DNA of 64,000 nucleotides from Protea cynaroides (GCA_028583415.1 CM053266.1:37505758-37569757); one strand, 5' to 3'. Positions 1-12,540 are shown, counted from the first letter of the stretch. Program-made: numbers and translations. Notes: generated by a model not told the origin, from the letters alone.

Positions 1-82
1 ACGCACATGCTGCCGATGAAGATGATCGGAACTTAAAAAGTGAACCAAACCATTTTGAGAGAGAGAATCAGCAGAAAGAGGG

Positions 83-495
83 AGAACGAGAGGGTTGAGT
101 TTTTTTTTTTTCTCTCTTATCCGATTGAGATGAAATGGGAGTGAGATCGAGTGAGGAGAGAAAAGAGAGGAAATAGGGATTTAGAGAAAAATACGGGAGA
201 AGAAAAAGGGGAAGAGGGAGAACCGAGAGGGTTGAGGTTTTTTTTTTTTTTTTTTTCTATTGAGATGAAATGGGAGTGAGATCGAGTGAGAAGAGAGAAA
301 AGAGAGGAAATAGGGATTGAGAGAATAATAGGGAGAAGAAACAGGGGAAGAGGGAGAACCAAGAGTTTTTTTTTTTTTTTTTCTCTTACCCAATTGAGAT
401 GAAATGGGAGTGAGATCAAGTGGGAAGAGAGTAAAGAGAGGAAATAGGGATTAAGAGAAGAATACGGAGAAGAAATAGGGGAAGAGAGAGTCTGT
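83..495. repeat. Tandem repeat, three copies of ~135 bp
   Basis: Three head-to-tail copies of a purine-rich unit, each with a poly-T run of 11-18 bases followed by ATTGAGATGAAATGGGAGTG and a GA-rich tail. The poly-T runs start near 100, 238 and 366. Long apparent reading frames here are low-complexity artefacts. Confidence 0.8.
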
Positions 496-510
496 AATTG
501 ATGAAATAGC

Positions 511-863
511 AAAAGAAGAAAAGAAAGGGCGGTTCTTCTCCACAGAAAGCCGTAAAAATGAGTAGAAATAGAAGAGAAAGGAGGTGGACAGAACAGGGTG
601 TTGATTGAGTTCGGCTTAAAGGAGAGTAACAGAGAAAAGAAGTATGAAGAGAAAAAGAAGATCTCGGTGAGAAGGGGATTCAGATCGGATAGGATATTTG
701 TAGGAATTCCATTAAAGTTGTAGGAATTCCATGATTCTGAGATTTTTTTTTTTAAGGAAAAAAAAGTGTGTAAGGGTAAAATGGTCTTTCAACAGTATAA
801 TAAGGGCATTATTGTCCCAATAATTTTCAATTAGTGATGACGTCATCAACTAACGGGACTCTA
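511..863. other. Intergenic DNA, no gene seen
   Basis: AT-rich and purine-rich sequence. A palindromic TGATGACGTCATCA lies near 835-848. The stretch resembles degenerate DNA-transposon subterminal sequence, but I found no second end. Confidence 0.4.
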
Positions 864-1500
864 CTAACGGGTGGGGTCTCTTTGATTAACGATGTCAAAG
901 TTTGGGTGGTAGATGATGAATCTAGAAACCTGTGGAGGTACATGGATTTCGACATAGTTTCTGAGTGGTAGATGAAATTTTTTTAATCTTTTAACATCTA
1001 CCACATCATTCTTTAAATCTTTATCCCCTACTATGCCCACTCTGCAACAAGTACCTTTATACCCTGAATACCAAAGTTCAAAGTCATCCAACTCCTTAGC
1101 ATTCTACCTTTCCATCTAATCTCTTGAATACAAGCTATATCAATGCTTCTCTTTATAACATTTATCAATTCTAGGCTTTAACCTATTGAAGACCCTATGT
1201 TCCAGGATGCTAATCTAATCCTATGCTTACGGACTAGCTTCTTTATTTGCACTCGTCTATGGTGCGAGACCTTGCGTACTTATCACCGCATCCAAGCTCC
1301 AATGCAGCCGCCCTTGCCCATTTTTCTCTACACTAGGGTTCAGGTGTAGCACTCATTTAAAGAGATCACCCTAGCATTACACTGAATATCTTTTATTTGT
1401 AAATCCATGTTAAGGGTTTGGTTAGGTTTTTTTGGCTCCTGGCTGCCGGCTGCCGACTAGACGCACCATCCCTCCGCCTTTATCCGAGCTAGGGAGCAGC
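864..1500 (-). mobile_element. RTE-type LINE fragment: 5' end with endonuclease start
   Basis: On the minus strand, reading from about 1,500 down, a 5'UTR-like segment is followed by the start of an APE-type endonuclease typical of plant RTE LINEs. Recognisable pieces are IACIQEIRWKG (around 1,100-1,140) and LWYSGYKGT followed by VGIVGDKDLKNDVVDVKR (around 975-1,070). In-frame stops occur upstream, and the reverse transcriptase part is missing, so this is a dead fragment. Confidence 0.7.
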
Positions 1501-1504
1501 AAAT

Positions 1505-2039
1505 AGCTATTAAACCTCTTACTATGTTAGGCTTAAATAATTCTGTTTTGGACATAGTCCGGGATGCATGCCATGACCATTTTTCAGATTCATTATTTGA
1601 ACAGCTTGAAACCAGTCTTACTGAAGGACCAGTTAATTTTCAATGTCACCCTTAATATCGCCACTCAAGGGTTTCACATGAAGCCAGGATCTCAAAACTT
1701 AGCAGTCAATCTGTCATATATCGAATTTACTACAAAGTCATGAACACACTAGCCCCTAATGGTAAGGTCATCGACACAAGAGGGCAGACTATGTTATTCC
1801 AGGCTAATTCAGCCAGATCCAATGTTATGGTTGCAAGGATAATTCCATGGCAGGATATTACCCTTCCACATAAATGGACCTTATCTTCTATAGCCAAACC
1901 TCAGCCATTAGAACTAACCATTCCTCATCCAGCAGTTACCTTCTGGCAATGTAGAAATTCAATTCTCCTCAACAAATCTCCACACATCTGCTTCGTCTTC
2001 AATATCCTTCTAGAGCTTCTTGTTCTTCTGTTCCTTTAA
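1505..2039 (+). pseudogene. Caulimovirid movement protein remnant
   Basis: Two frames together resemble the 30K-superfamily movement protein of caulimovirids. An open stretch begins at about 1,505 and ends in a stop near 1,650. After a frame change the similarity resumes through 1,740-1,920, with the conserved stretches RGQTMLFQANSARSNV and WQDITLPHKWTL. In plants such proteins widen plasmodesmata for cell-to-cell spread. Here the frame is broken several times, so no product is expected. Confidence 0.6.
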
Positions 2040-3918
2040 CAAACAGAGACAAAAATCCTGGCATTAGAATTCCCAGTATTCATCTTCGAGGTCTAAATCA
2101 ATCACAGACCACTCAGGTTACTGCTTGTCACCTGAGATTGCTGGTTCAGAAGAGCTTTCTAGATACTCTGATGCTCCTAGTGATCAAGAATTGGAGACCG
2201 AGTCAGATATGGATGCCAAAATCATGATGTTACATGTTAATAAGCCTTTCAAGATTAATAAAGGTTCCTAATTCAGGAATTTAATTCCATCACCAACTCG
2301 ACTGACCGCCAGAGTTTGATGAGTCAATACGATGAGTCAACTCGCAAAATTTTTCAAACTCAAAGGACTCACTATATGGAACAAAATAAGATTAGTATTC
2401 CTTTCTTCGCATGGTTTTAGTTCTCTCAAACTCAGATAAATGCCACTGAAACTATCGCTATTACCTATACGACTAAAGAAAATAAATCTGTCAAAGCTAT
2501 ACATCCTCTTGAAGAAGGATTAAGCATGAATGAACTCAAAGCTGCTCCTTATAAAAAGATTTTAAAAAAGAGAACTCTATTAAAGAAGAACATGTTAATC
2601 ATCTTATAGAAAAAAATAGTTATACAAATTTATGTTTATAGTCTATTGGACAACAGACTATTAAGAATTGAAAATATATTGTCCCCTCCAACTGCTCTGT
2701 AGCCCATGTGCTTCTGAGCCACAGCCTAAAACAAAGACAGTAATGATTAAAGCACCTCCTTCTACAGAAGTGTCCATCTCGACCAAAAGAGTAGATACCA
2801 ATTTTTTTATGCTCTTGTATCCTAACTAGAGAACCTCAGTTTTAGGTTCTGCCAGAAGGCAAAGAAAATGATGAAGAGTCAAGGTTACGTCTCAATCTTG
2901 AACCCAAACCTTGCTCTAGGAGGATCTTTACAACCAACCCAATTCGAAATCTCAAGAAACAGTAAAATCAGAAATTTAGGATTGTAAATAAAATTACATA
3001 TTTTGAAATCCAACCATCAGAAATTCATCAAACCAAGAGGAGAGTATCTTCGGGATGCACATGAAGACATATCTCAATTATAGGTCGATCCAACCACGGA
3101 GGAAGAAACCAATCTTGCCCGTAGGTCTCCCCAAACAATTTCTCAATAAAAGACAGTAAATCAGAATTACAGGAGATATGGAGAACTCACTTATCTTCAA
3201 ATCTGACTGTTGGTTGCTCTTCAAACTTGGAGAGAATGATATTTAGGATTTACTTGATAACATATCCGAAGCTGAAGACGATCCGATCACAGATGAGAAA
3301 GATACGAAATTTTGAAAACTACCTATACTCTGAAAACGGGATTGGTACAATCAAATCTGGTCGATATGATTTGAATCTTAATTCCAGAAGCTTTTGTCAT
3401 CAGATCAACAAGTAACAGTGTTGCAATTCAGTGAGAAACAAGAAGAACTTGAATGAATCAAGAGAAGAACAAAGAAAACATAAAACAAGAATTTCGGTTG
3501 AGTTTCACCAGAATTTTTCTAATAAATTCTGGCCAACTCTAAAACCTCTTCCTCCTTTCCCTTTATTTATAGCTATATGAAAAATTACAATTTTAGAAGC
3601 ATAATGAAGTATCCAAAAGCTAAAAGCAACCAAATATGGAAACTTCCTTTATAGCATATAGGAGAGTTTCCAAAACTAATCTTAAGAAAGTTTCTAAAGT
3701 AAAAAAAGGAAAGTTTCTAAATTAACTAACAAAATAACTGGAACAAATATTTAGGAAACTAAATTAACTCAAAGAGGAAGGAGGAAAAGATCTCTAAAAA
3801 TCTGTTGGTACTGTTCACGTGAACAGTACCGCTGAATAGTGTTTCACGTGAACAGTGTTGGCTGGACCCATGTTGACTGGTTCTTGGGCTAGTCCAATGG
3901 ACCAAGGTCTGCTGGTTC

Positions 3919-4839
3919 TTGGACTGCATCAGAAAAACAAGCTCTTTTTTATCTCACATAGATTGTTCTAAAACAAATGAAGATACGAACACATTAGAAC
4001 AAGAGTTACAATCTCTACTTCCTCAAAAGGATGAACTTCATGTCAATAAGATGATGTATGGCCAAAAGACTGTTCCGACCGCTCCAACAAATATATATTA
4101 TCTTCAACCTTCTCCTGTTGACATGCAATTCGAAGCATGAAAAACATGTCCAGGAATTTGATGGCCACTCTATTGTTGAATGGAACATAGATGGGATGTC
4201 AGAATATCAAATTATAAATTTGCTATGTCAAATGATGATGTACACTGCTAAGGCCGGTACTAAAAATACACACTCAAATATAGCTAAAATTCTAGGTAAC
4301 AGTTTCTGGGGTCAATTACGTGGTTGGTGGGATATTTGCCTAACTGACCAAGCCAAACATGAAATTTTGTCAACTACTAAAGTAGCTCCAACTACTCAGA
4401 CTATACCACAGTCCAATGGGACAATCGCTCAACAAACAACATACTCTAACGTAGAGGATGGTGTTTATACGGCTCATATATACAATTACACTTCACTTTG
4501 TTGGACGCACAGAACTAATAGCTGATCGTACTCGTGAACTGCTAATGAACCTCTACTGTCCTTCTATGTCTCATTTTAGATGGTGTGGAGATCTTTTCTC
4601 TGCGAAAGTGTTCACTCGTGATGACTGCAACTCTAATTTTTCGAAAGAAAAAATTTATATCGGGATTGCCCCCTTTATTCGCTCAAAATTTTGTTATCGG
4701 CTTAAAGCCAAACACAAAGGGCAACTTCCATATCGTCAATACACATGGAGAACTCGCAGCTGAGATCTGTCTTGATCTCAAGCTTAAACAGTTAAACGAC
4801 AACTACACAGAGAACAACACCATGGTTATAGAAAATTAG
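3919..4839 (+). pseudogene. Caulimovirid coat protein remnant
   Basis: Coat-protein similarity passes through three frames. The first part (3,919-4,140) holds a Gln/Glu-rich linker. The second (4,140-4,525) contains EWNIDGMSEYQI and GQLRGWWD, typical of the caulimovirid coat protein core. The third (4,530-4,839) contains FRW..LFSAKVFTRDDCN and KFISGLPPLFAQ. At least two frame changes separate these blocks. The family role is capsid formation; this copy cannot make it. Confidence 0.65.
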
Positions 4840-4913
4840 TAGACTTTTGTGAATAATTTGGTAAATGAGAAGGTCAAGCCTGCAGGACTAAAAGATAATC
4901 AAAAAAACCAATT

Positions 4914-4955
4914 TGTTATAAGTATGGCAACGTAGGACATTACAAAAATAAGTGC
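4914..4955 (+). other. Damaged CCHC zinc knuckle of the viral coat protein
   Basis: Fourteen codons reading C-Y-K-Y-x4-H-x4-C. Spacing matches the CX2CX4HX4C knuckle found at the end of caulimovirid coat proteins, but the second cysteine is tyrosine (TAT), consistent with a G-to-A transition. Confidence 0.65.
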
Positions 4956-6956
4956 CGCACTAAAGCAAAGATCAATGCCTTTATTACGATGGACTTATAA
5001 AGTCCCATCTGATGATACTACTTGGGTATAGAAAATTATTTGTGAAGTGGTAAGATAAATTCAATATCTCACGATTATTACCATCTTCGATAAGCCTAAA
5101 AAGAGGCATCCATTCAGACTCATGTTCCTTTGCTCAAAGCTCTCAGCAACCAGATTCATATCAATTTACAGCTCTGCTGGCATCATTTAAAAGGAAAAAA
5201 CCCATCAACGTCAACTTCCGCAATTCGCCAATGAATTATTGATGCGTTGGCCAATGACGCTGAAGATGCTGACGAACCAGATCCAGATTATATGACAGTA
5301 ACAGACAAAGCTACAGTGGATCTTGCCCGTGACGATTGTTATCAGATACAACATGCTTGGAAAGAAGATTTGCCAACACTGTCAGGATAACATCCAGTCC
5401 CTACCAACTATTTCACATGCTTAAAGCAAGCACCTCTATTTGTCATTTCCAACTAAAAGCAGCTCGTAACTTATGCTTTTATGTTTCGAGATGGTGCGAA
5501 GCCACCTCACTTAGGAAATGTCTCGATTATTGGTGTAATGGTAATGAGGTTTTCTCTCTCTTTCGGTGGCATGTGACATCTGAAATGGGTACATCTAACA
5601 AGGGCCCCCCGGTTCACGGATTTCTCGCCTCCTCAAATCCAATGCATTGGCTATAAAAAGGCCATTGGATTCTCAAAAGAGCAGACATTTTATTTTTGTT
5701 TGTATCATAGTTATCAAAGCATCGCTTAAGCGACGTCTAATCGCCGCTTAAGCGTCCGGGCGTAGCGTAGGGAGTAAAGCGAGTTAAAGATTTATGTAAT
5801 CTACAAAATGCACCCGCTTTGTCACTTTGGGAAACGCTTAGGCGACAAAGCGGGCACATAGTGATTAGACACCTAACCCCTTAATCAGGTGCTTTTTTGA
5901 TGTATATGTATATTTTGCTATTTTTTGTAATTTTTATTACAATATAACTTGATACCATTTATTAGTTGTTCATTGCAGTCATATATAAGTTTTCTACAAT
6001 GAGTTACATAGCATCAATCCCTTGTTTCAAAAACGTGAAAATTAAATTCTATGCTTTCTGCCCGACAAAGACTCAAGCGAAACCGAGAGAGTAGGACTGC
6101 TCACTGCCGAGAAAACCTAGCGTGGGCTGATTCTTCATTTCAGGCTCCCAGCGGCGGCTGCAAGAGCTCCGCCGGTAAGTCTATTTTCCAATGATAGCTC
6201 CGGCAATTGATTCTGGTAAGTATTTATTTGCTTTATTTTTCCTTCTTCTTCAGTTCTTCTCCACACATCTCCTGCGACCTATGGTTCTTTTGTTTTTCCT
6301 ATTCTTCAGCAGTTCTTCTTTTTATTCTTCTTCTTCTTCCTTATTTACATTGCTCTCTTTTCCTCTTCTTCTTTTATTTGTTTTCTTCTCTTTTCTACAG
6401 CCTATGACTCTCTTTTTTTTTTCTTTCTTTTCTTCCGCAGTTCTTCTTCTTCTTCGTCTTCATTTGCAATGCTTCATTTCTCTTTCCTTCTTCTACTTCA
6501 TCTCCTCTTTTCTTCTCTTTTGTACAGCCTACGACTCTCTCTTTATTTTCTTCTGCAAAACTTCTTCTCCTGACAATTATGGGCCTACCTATGGCTCTTT
6601 TTTTTTTCTTTTTTTTTCTTGCAGTTCTTCTCCTCCTCTTTTTTTCCCCTATACTTCTACATTTGTTGTGCTTCTCTTCTCCTTTTTTTTTTTCTTTTCT
6701 TCATTTGCTGTACTCTGTTTTCTCCCTCTTTTTTCCCTGTTCATTTTATGTGTTACCATATGAAATTATGAATGATAATATTATATGATTTTAGAATTAA
6801 AAAAGCACGAATATTCCTGTTCTTTATTTCATGTACTCTGTGTTCTCCCTTTTTCATTATATTTTTGGTATCACCGTATTGGACATTTGGACAATAATTA
6901 TTTTTCTTTTTTGCTGGATATGTGTTGCTGTGAGCCTATATTGATACTTTAATTTT

Positions 6957-8759
6957 GGGAAAATTACTCTTACCACCCCAGGACTTAGGTCCAAATACAC
7001 CTACTACCCTAAAGTTCACAACAATTACAATTGCACCCCAATTTTTCATGGTCTTAAGTAAAAAAAATTTAAGACAATTTTATCCTTGTTGCAATTACAA
7101 GCAAAATAGGATGAAATGACTTTTTTAACCCTCCCAAACCCTTATATTATAAATCTTATTTCATTTCTTCTCTCTCCTCTCCAAAGTTCGACCGATTTTC
7201 ACTTCCTCCAACCAACGATTCAGGCCATTCCAGCTAGCAGCAGCTTCTTTGGTAGGTTTCCACCTCAATTTCTTCTCCCTCTCTTGTTATCTCTCCTCTC
7301 ATTCTCCCTTTTCCTTCATTTCTTCTCCCTCTCCTCTCATTCTTTTCTTCATTTTCATAATCCTGTCTGGTTTTAATAAGCCAATGAAATGGCGGCAACA
7401 TCATCTTCTTCTTCGGTGGTAAATGTAACAAGTACAGAGACAATAATCAGGTGAAGCCAACTCTTTGATATGCACTTGCATCTCAAGACCAGTTTCAATA
7501 ACAACGGAATTAGAATTTAGGTTATCATTTGTGCAAAAATATAAATCTGCCTCATAGTCGTCTCCACTACTATTGGTAAGCATTAATTTCTGCATCTCTT
7601 TACAATTCTAACCTACACAAACCATTTATCTTTCATGGAGTGAGAAAAGAAGGATAGATTCAATGACCCAACCAGAACCCTCCTCTCCTCTAGGAATCAA
7701 CATTGGAATTAGGAGCGGGAATGGATTCTATCGATCATACTTGATAGGATTTCCATTTCAGATTTGATCTAACTATATATCCTTATCACAGAGAAAAAGA
7801 AAAAAGAAAACTGCTCAACCTGGTTTCAGAAAAAAAAACCCCTAACTTTATAGCTCTCACCGACTCAGAGCCCATTATTAGAATAGAAAATTCTCAGGTT
7901 TAAGGGCTCTGCGCATCAAAATCACTCATGCTTGTGGCACATCCTAACAACCTCAACGACCGTCCTGGTCACATCTAACCGTTGCATTTGATTCTGTTTT
8001 CCATAAAAACCCATCGGTTATTGTTGTAGTAGACCTACGGTTTCAAAATTTCTTCTTTGAACTGATTTCTAATAATCCTATTTCGAGTCTGACCTCATTC
8101 AACCCAGTTTATAAATTCTGTTTTCAAGTTCTGGTTTCTATCCAGCTATTATAACTGAGATTCTGCGAAGCTGTTTATTTGATCTAAGCCTTCATTCTTT
8201 ATTGTAAAACCTGCTTAATTTCCCCACTGATTTCCTGGTTTGGAGACTTCCTATGTCAAGTTGGAATTATTGATATATTGGGATCAGACCTTGCAGAGCT
8301 TGCCGTCAACGATGAGAGCTTCGGCATCGTTAGCATAGACAAACATGGAACAGAAAAGGAGAGGAAGGACTTCCAGGTGACGGAAAAGGAGATGAGATTG
8401 ACACCTTCATTGAGTTCACACTTGCTCCATCGATTTCAGTCTTCCATTTCACAGTTTGGGATTTGAAGAAAGAGAGGAAAGACGAAGAAGAGAGAGAAAA
8501 GGAAATGCAAAAAGAGTATTATTGACTTTTTATGTTTCAAAAGGGTAATATAGACTTTCGTAATATGCATAAGGGTATCTTTTACCTTTAAATTTTGAAG
8601 ACAGGCTGACATCAGCAACTAACAGGAAAAAAATTCTAACGGAATGGACCTCTACGTAACAATGTTTGGCATTTAGGGGTAGTACATGTAATTGTAGTGA
8701 ACTTTAGGGTAGTAGGTGTATTTGGAACTAAGTACAGGGGTAGTACGAATAATTTTCCA
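6957..8759. mobile_element. Mutator-like element (non-autonomous) with ~100-bp inverted ends
   Basis: The terminal inverted repeats (about 6,957-7,055 and 8,660-8,759) share GGAAAATTA at the tips and the block AAATACACCTACTACCCTAA. They are flanked by identical 9-bp duplications TTTAATTTT (6,948-6,956 and 8,760-8,768), the Mutator size. No transposase is seen. The interior (7,100-8,650) holds CT-rich sequence and short reading frames I do not recognise. It is inserted in the hAT relic. Confidence 0.75.
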
Positions 8760-8949
8760 TTTAATTTTTGAATTTTGATGATTGATCATTATGCTTTGCT
8801 GTCTTTGACTCTTTATGCCTTTGAGGTTTGATCTTCAAATAAAAAGAAAAATGTATTTGTTTTTGCAATGTGCCGTTTATTCTCACTAGCCAGAAAACAA
8901 AATCTACATATTTATAGACTATAGTTACATTATGGAAGGTAGTGCTGTG

Positions 8950-9050
8950 CCGCTGCTAATGTAGAAAATACAAGCACCCCAGACTATGATCCAAATCAAG
9001 ATCCAAAAAGGAAGGCCATATCCAAAGATCCCAGGTGGAAGTATTGCTTT
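8950..9050 (+). pseudogene. hAT transposase N-terminal exon fragment
   Basis: A short frame reads DYDPNQDPKRKAISKDPRWK and then YCF before a stop. This resembles the start of plant hAT transposases just ahead of the BED zinc finger, where DP(x)K.W.YCFW-like wording is typical. The zinc-finger residues and everything downstream are absent. Confidence 0.55.
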
Positions 9051-9261
9051 GTGGTTTGATAATTATATGATTTGAATGCTAATTCATTATGTGGCTTAAT
9101 GTCTATTCTTAATGTAGTATATACTAGATATAAAGGATACCAGATAAGTAGATATAATGAATATTGTATACATATAAAAAAACAGTAAGCTGGCACTTGG
9201 TCACCTAAGAGATTAGGTGGCCTCCAACGCTTTGGGTAGCTTTGACGCTTTAATAACGATG

Positions 9262-10240
9262 GCTTGTATGCTTCAGTTTGTAAGAGTGAGTGTTTGTAAG
9301 TGTGAGATTCTGTAAAAATTCACTTTTATGAGTGATAGTACTTCCGTAATCGAAGAAGTGTTTTCGAATTAATTTTCCAGTTGGTAGATTTTCCCTCTCA
9401 GCCTGCTTGTGTCTCTCCAAGCTCTGAGTGTCTACTACATATGTAAGTAACGTTCAGTCAATATACCTTCTGCCTAACTGTTCACAACGGTCAGCAATTT
9501 TCATTTACTGTTCATCAGATCATTACATGTGCTGCTATTATTATGTACTATATTACTCAGTTTAAAGAGGAAATAGCTGGGATTGATGCTTTGATTAGTT
9601 CTTCCATTGATGAATTAGAACCATTGCATGCTAAAATTCATATTAGTCATAAAGACATAGTACCTTTCATATTCAATAATATAAAAGAAAATTAAAATAG
9701 CTCGCATTAAACGAGACAAAGCTAGATTCGAATAGAAAATTGAAAAACTAGCATTGAAAGAACAAAGTTACCCATAGAATACATAGAATACATTATTTGA
9801 AAAATAAAATAACACATAATTATCTCAGGTGGGAAACGAATATTGGAGTATATTTTGTCTATCTGCTGTTTGTTATCAAACATTCAGTTCCATGAAATAA
9901 ATTCAATATACCGCCCTCCAAAAAAAAACCCAAAAACATGCAACATTGGAAGATTAATCAAAACAAATAAAATTAACATAGACAAAGGAATCAATTAAAA
10001 AAAGAAAAAGAAAAATAAGGAAACCTCAGAATAACACAATTATCAATTAATTCAACATGCATTTAAATTATTACTGCACTCCTCATTGTAAGTGTTCCTG
10101 AGCATGCCAACAATTAACAGTTGATTTATACACACAATTGAACATAGGCATGCAAGACATAAAATGAAAGAAATAGGAAAAAATAAAAAGACAAAGAAGT
10201 ATAGGATAACCCCAAAATGAAAAAGGAAAAGAAAAACTAC
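9262..10240. other. Intron-like or intergenic DNA, nothing recognised
   Basis: AT-rich sequence left of the last visible PECT1 exon. I searched it for the next exon of that gene and found none, so the next intron is at least about 10 kb long or the exon lies outside the window. Confidence 0.4.
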
Positions 10241-10361
10241 CATGTCTTTTGAGACTTCCCAAGGAGCTCCAATTATCACCTCATCTACATATCGACAAGC
10301 CAAAACGCTCAAACTTCTCTCATGAAGATTCATGATAGGGCGATGTACCCCCATATTAGCA
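10241..10361 (-). CDS. PECT1: Ethanolamine-phosphate cytidylyltransferase, internal exon 5 of 5 seen
   Basis: Encodes the part of the second cytidylyltransferase domain with HRPIMNLHERSLSVLACRYV and DEVIIGAPWEVSKDM, nearly identical in wording to plant PECT1. The exon is 121 nt. It begins after CTGCAG with one base completing the serine codon split with the 12,837-12,904 exon, then runs 40 full codons to ATG before a GT donor at 10,240. The enzyme makes CDP-ethanolamine for phosphatidylethanolamine synthesis and acts at the mitochondrial outer surface in plants. The C-terminal exons are not in the window. Confidence 0.9.
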
Positions 10362-10680
10362 CTGCAGGAAGAATGCATATAATAGCAAATAAATATTATA
10401 TCATCATTTTTTTAATCAAAATAAAAAGAATGTTACTTAAAATGAATATACTGAAACATTAGATTGTAGTTTCAAATTGCCCAAGCAATTAACAGGGAAG
10501 GTCCAATGTAATAGCCCTTGAAGCCTTAAATCACCCTTAACAAAATGAACCAGCTCAACAAAGCTGGAGAATCATTCTGATAAGATATCTTGAGGTGCAA
10601 AGAGCTTCATATTCAATGCCCAACTATCATTTGATTAAGCTCCCAAAAATGACTTTCTAGCATAATATTCAACATAAAAG

Positions 10681-11980
10681 AAACAACAACAACAAAACCT
10701 TATCCCAACTAAATGGGATCAGCTACATAGATTATTACCCTCCAATCAGCTCTGTTCAAGGCATAGTTGTCAAGGCGTCGCCTAGGTACCCAGGCGGGCT
10801 TGTGACACCTTAGTCGCCTAAGCGCCCCATCAGGCCTCCAATGCCTTGGTTCGCCTTGGCACCTTGACAACTATGGTTTGAGGTCATACTTGAAACAAGG
10901 CCTAAGCTACGCATGTCTTTCCTCACCACCTCACCTATAGTCATCTTAGGTCTACCCCTAGCTCTTTTACATCCTTCAATCTGAATCAAACCACTCCTCC
11001 GTATTTGAGCATCTAAAGACCTCCATTGAACATGGTCATACCATCTCAAACGACTTTCTCCTAGCTTATCATGTATCGGCACTGCTCCCATATCAGCTCT
11101 AATATGATCATTCCTTTCCTTCCTAGTTTTGCCACACGTCCATCTCAACATCCTTATCTCAGCTACACTGAGTTTATCCATATGATTCTTCTTATCTATC
11201 CAACATTATGCAACATACATTTTAGTAGGTCGAATGACTAACCTATAAAAATTTCCTATTTGAAAAAAAAAAAATACAATGATCACACAGCATTCCAGAC
11301 ACACCTCTCCACTTCATCAAACCTATTTTAGTCCTTTGTGAAACATCATCCTCTATATCACTTTCTATATTTATGACTAAGCATAGATACCTAGAATAAT
11401 AACTTTGTGGTATCTCCCTCTCATCATTTTTCACTTCTATTTTATCCGTCCTTGGGTGACTAACGTGACACACCATATGCTCCGTCTTCGTTCTACTTGT
11501 CCGAAAACCTTTTGATTCCAAGGTTAATCTCCATAACTCTAACTTAGCGTTAATCCATATTTTTATCTCACCCACCAAAACAATATCATTAGAAAAAACA
11601 CATACACCAAGGAACTTCATTTTAAATGTCCCCGATTAAATCATCCATGATAAGGGAAGACAGATAAGGGCTTAAAGTTGATCTTTGATGCAACTCAATT
11701 GTAATTGATAGTCACTACCTTTGACTCCCCACAGTTCTCACACTAGTCATCACACTATAATTCATGTCCTATATCCACATATTAACTCGAAACACATTTC
11801 TTCTCTAGTACAGGTTAATTCTCTAGGGATTCATTGTCATGGACATTTTCTAGATCAATAAATACCATATGGAGGTCTTTTTGCATTCTCTTAATCTTCC
11901 CATGAATTTCCTAAGTAAGTAAATAGCTTCTGCCATGGATCTCCCTGGTACAAATGCAAATTCTTACTCGTATCCACATT
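10681..11980 (-). mobile_element. RTE LINE fragment: RT and 3' end
   Basis: On the minus strand the order is GRSMAEAIYLLRK (about 11,955), a degraded catalytic box FSNDIVLV (normally FADD; 11,570-11,595), ESKGFRTSRTKTEHM, and the C-terminal RLRWYDHVQWR and RARGRPKM..VRKDM (about 10,920-11,060). The 3' end has the typical tail (reverse complement of AACAACAACAACAAAACC at 10,683). Many stops are present. It is inserted in the PECT1 intron in the same strand sense as the gene and carries a hAT MITE. Confidence 0.8.
10762..10875. mobile_element. hAT-type MITE, 114 bp
   Basis: Inverted ends CATAGTTGTCAAGG and CCTTGACAACTATG enclose a GC-rich core with repeats of CGCCTAGG type. The flanks GTTCAAGG (10,754-10,761) and GTTTGAGG (10,876-10,883) match at 6 of 8 positions, as expected for an old hAT duplication. 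It is nested inside the LINE and its ends match those of the hAT relic at 5,706. Confidence 0.7.
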
Positions 11981-12540
11981 TACTGCCTACCAAAGATCAG
12001 TTGTAAGATTCTTCTCAAACTGGTCCGAGCATCTATCTACTCATCATTATTGTTCCACGCAAAATATGATATCCACTGTGGAACGTGCTTTCCTGTTTAC
12101 ATGGAGAGATTGGAAGAGGTTCTGGACAAACTTTACTCAACAGTAGGCCTGCCCTTTGGATATCCCCAGCTTTATTGTTTCGTAAGAGATGCTAATCTGA
12201 AGAGCAAACTGAAAATTTTCTGGATGTCATGACCTGAAGCCACATGCAGACATAGTATGAAAACAGGAAAGAAAGAAGGAAACAAAGAATTTGGAACTAT
12301 GAAGTCTTCTCCCAACCAGGCAGGAAAGAAGATTCTGATTTTCTGGCTGCAAATTGCAGAGGACTTGACGATTATTAATGGGGTTCCTTCACATCCAACT
12401 GCTTTCAGATCATTTAGCAATGAATAATTTTTACGTTCCTATTGCCTGTTTCCTTTATAAGATCTATCCCTGACCAGCTCCTTTGAACTTTTTATACTGG
12501 ATATATCAACCAGCTCTCTTATATTAATTAACACAATTGA

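Larger units (their letters stand above)
1500..5690 (+). mobile_element. Endogenous caulimovirid (pararetrovirus) relic
   Basis: A decayed copy of a Caulimoviridae-type polyprotein: movement protein, coat protein and CCHC finger in that order on the plus strand. Many stops and frame changes are present. Protease and reverse transcriptase were not recognised before the hAT element at 5,706. The 2,700-3,900 part is hard to align and may include foreign sequence; it contains two CACGTGAACAGT-like repeats near 3,817-3,860. The order and coat-protein style resemble endogenous florendovirus- or petuvirus-like viruses, but the genus is not certain. Confidence 0.7.
5706..9261 (+). mobile_element. hAT DNA transposon relic (host of a nested MULE)
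   Basis: The ends are CATAGTTATCAAAGC and, reverse-complemented, CATCGTTATTAAAGC (13 of 15 match). They are flanked by an 8-bp near-duplication, GTTTGTAT at 5,698-5,705 and GCTTGTAT at 9,262-9,269. An 8-bp duplication and the transposase exon at 8,950-9,050 indicate hAT. The left part has a GC-rich 5'UTR-like exon with a good donor (GCCGGTAAG near 6,171-6,179). A pyrimidine-rich block (6,230-6,730) follows. The rest of the transposase is deleted. The same end type occurs in the MITE at 10,762. Confidence 0.65.

Noticed and set aside
117..512. 131-residue Ser/Phe/Leu-rich frame on the minus strand
   Set aside because: A by-product of the purine-rich tandem repeat; no codon structure.
6191..6763. 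190-residue Phe/Ser/Leu-rich frame resembling a membrane protein
   Set aside because: It is a translated CT-rich tract in the intron-like part of the hAT relic.
9255..9340. Possible next PECT1 exon (a TEAYK-like word on the minus strand)
   Set aside because: No splice sites in phase and no further similarity; it also overlaps the hAT terminus.
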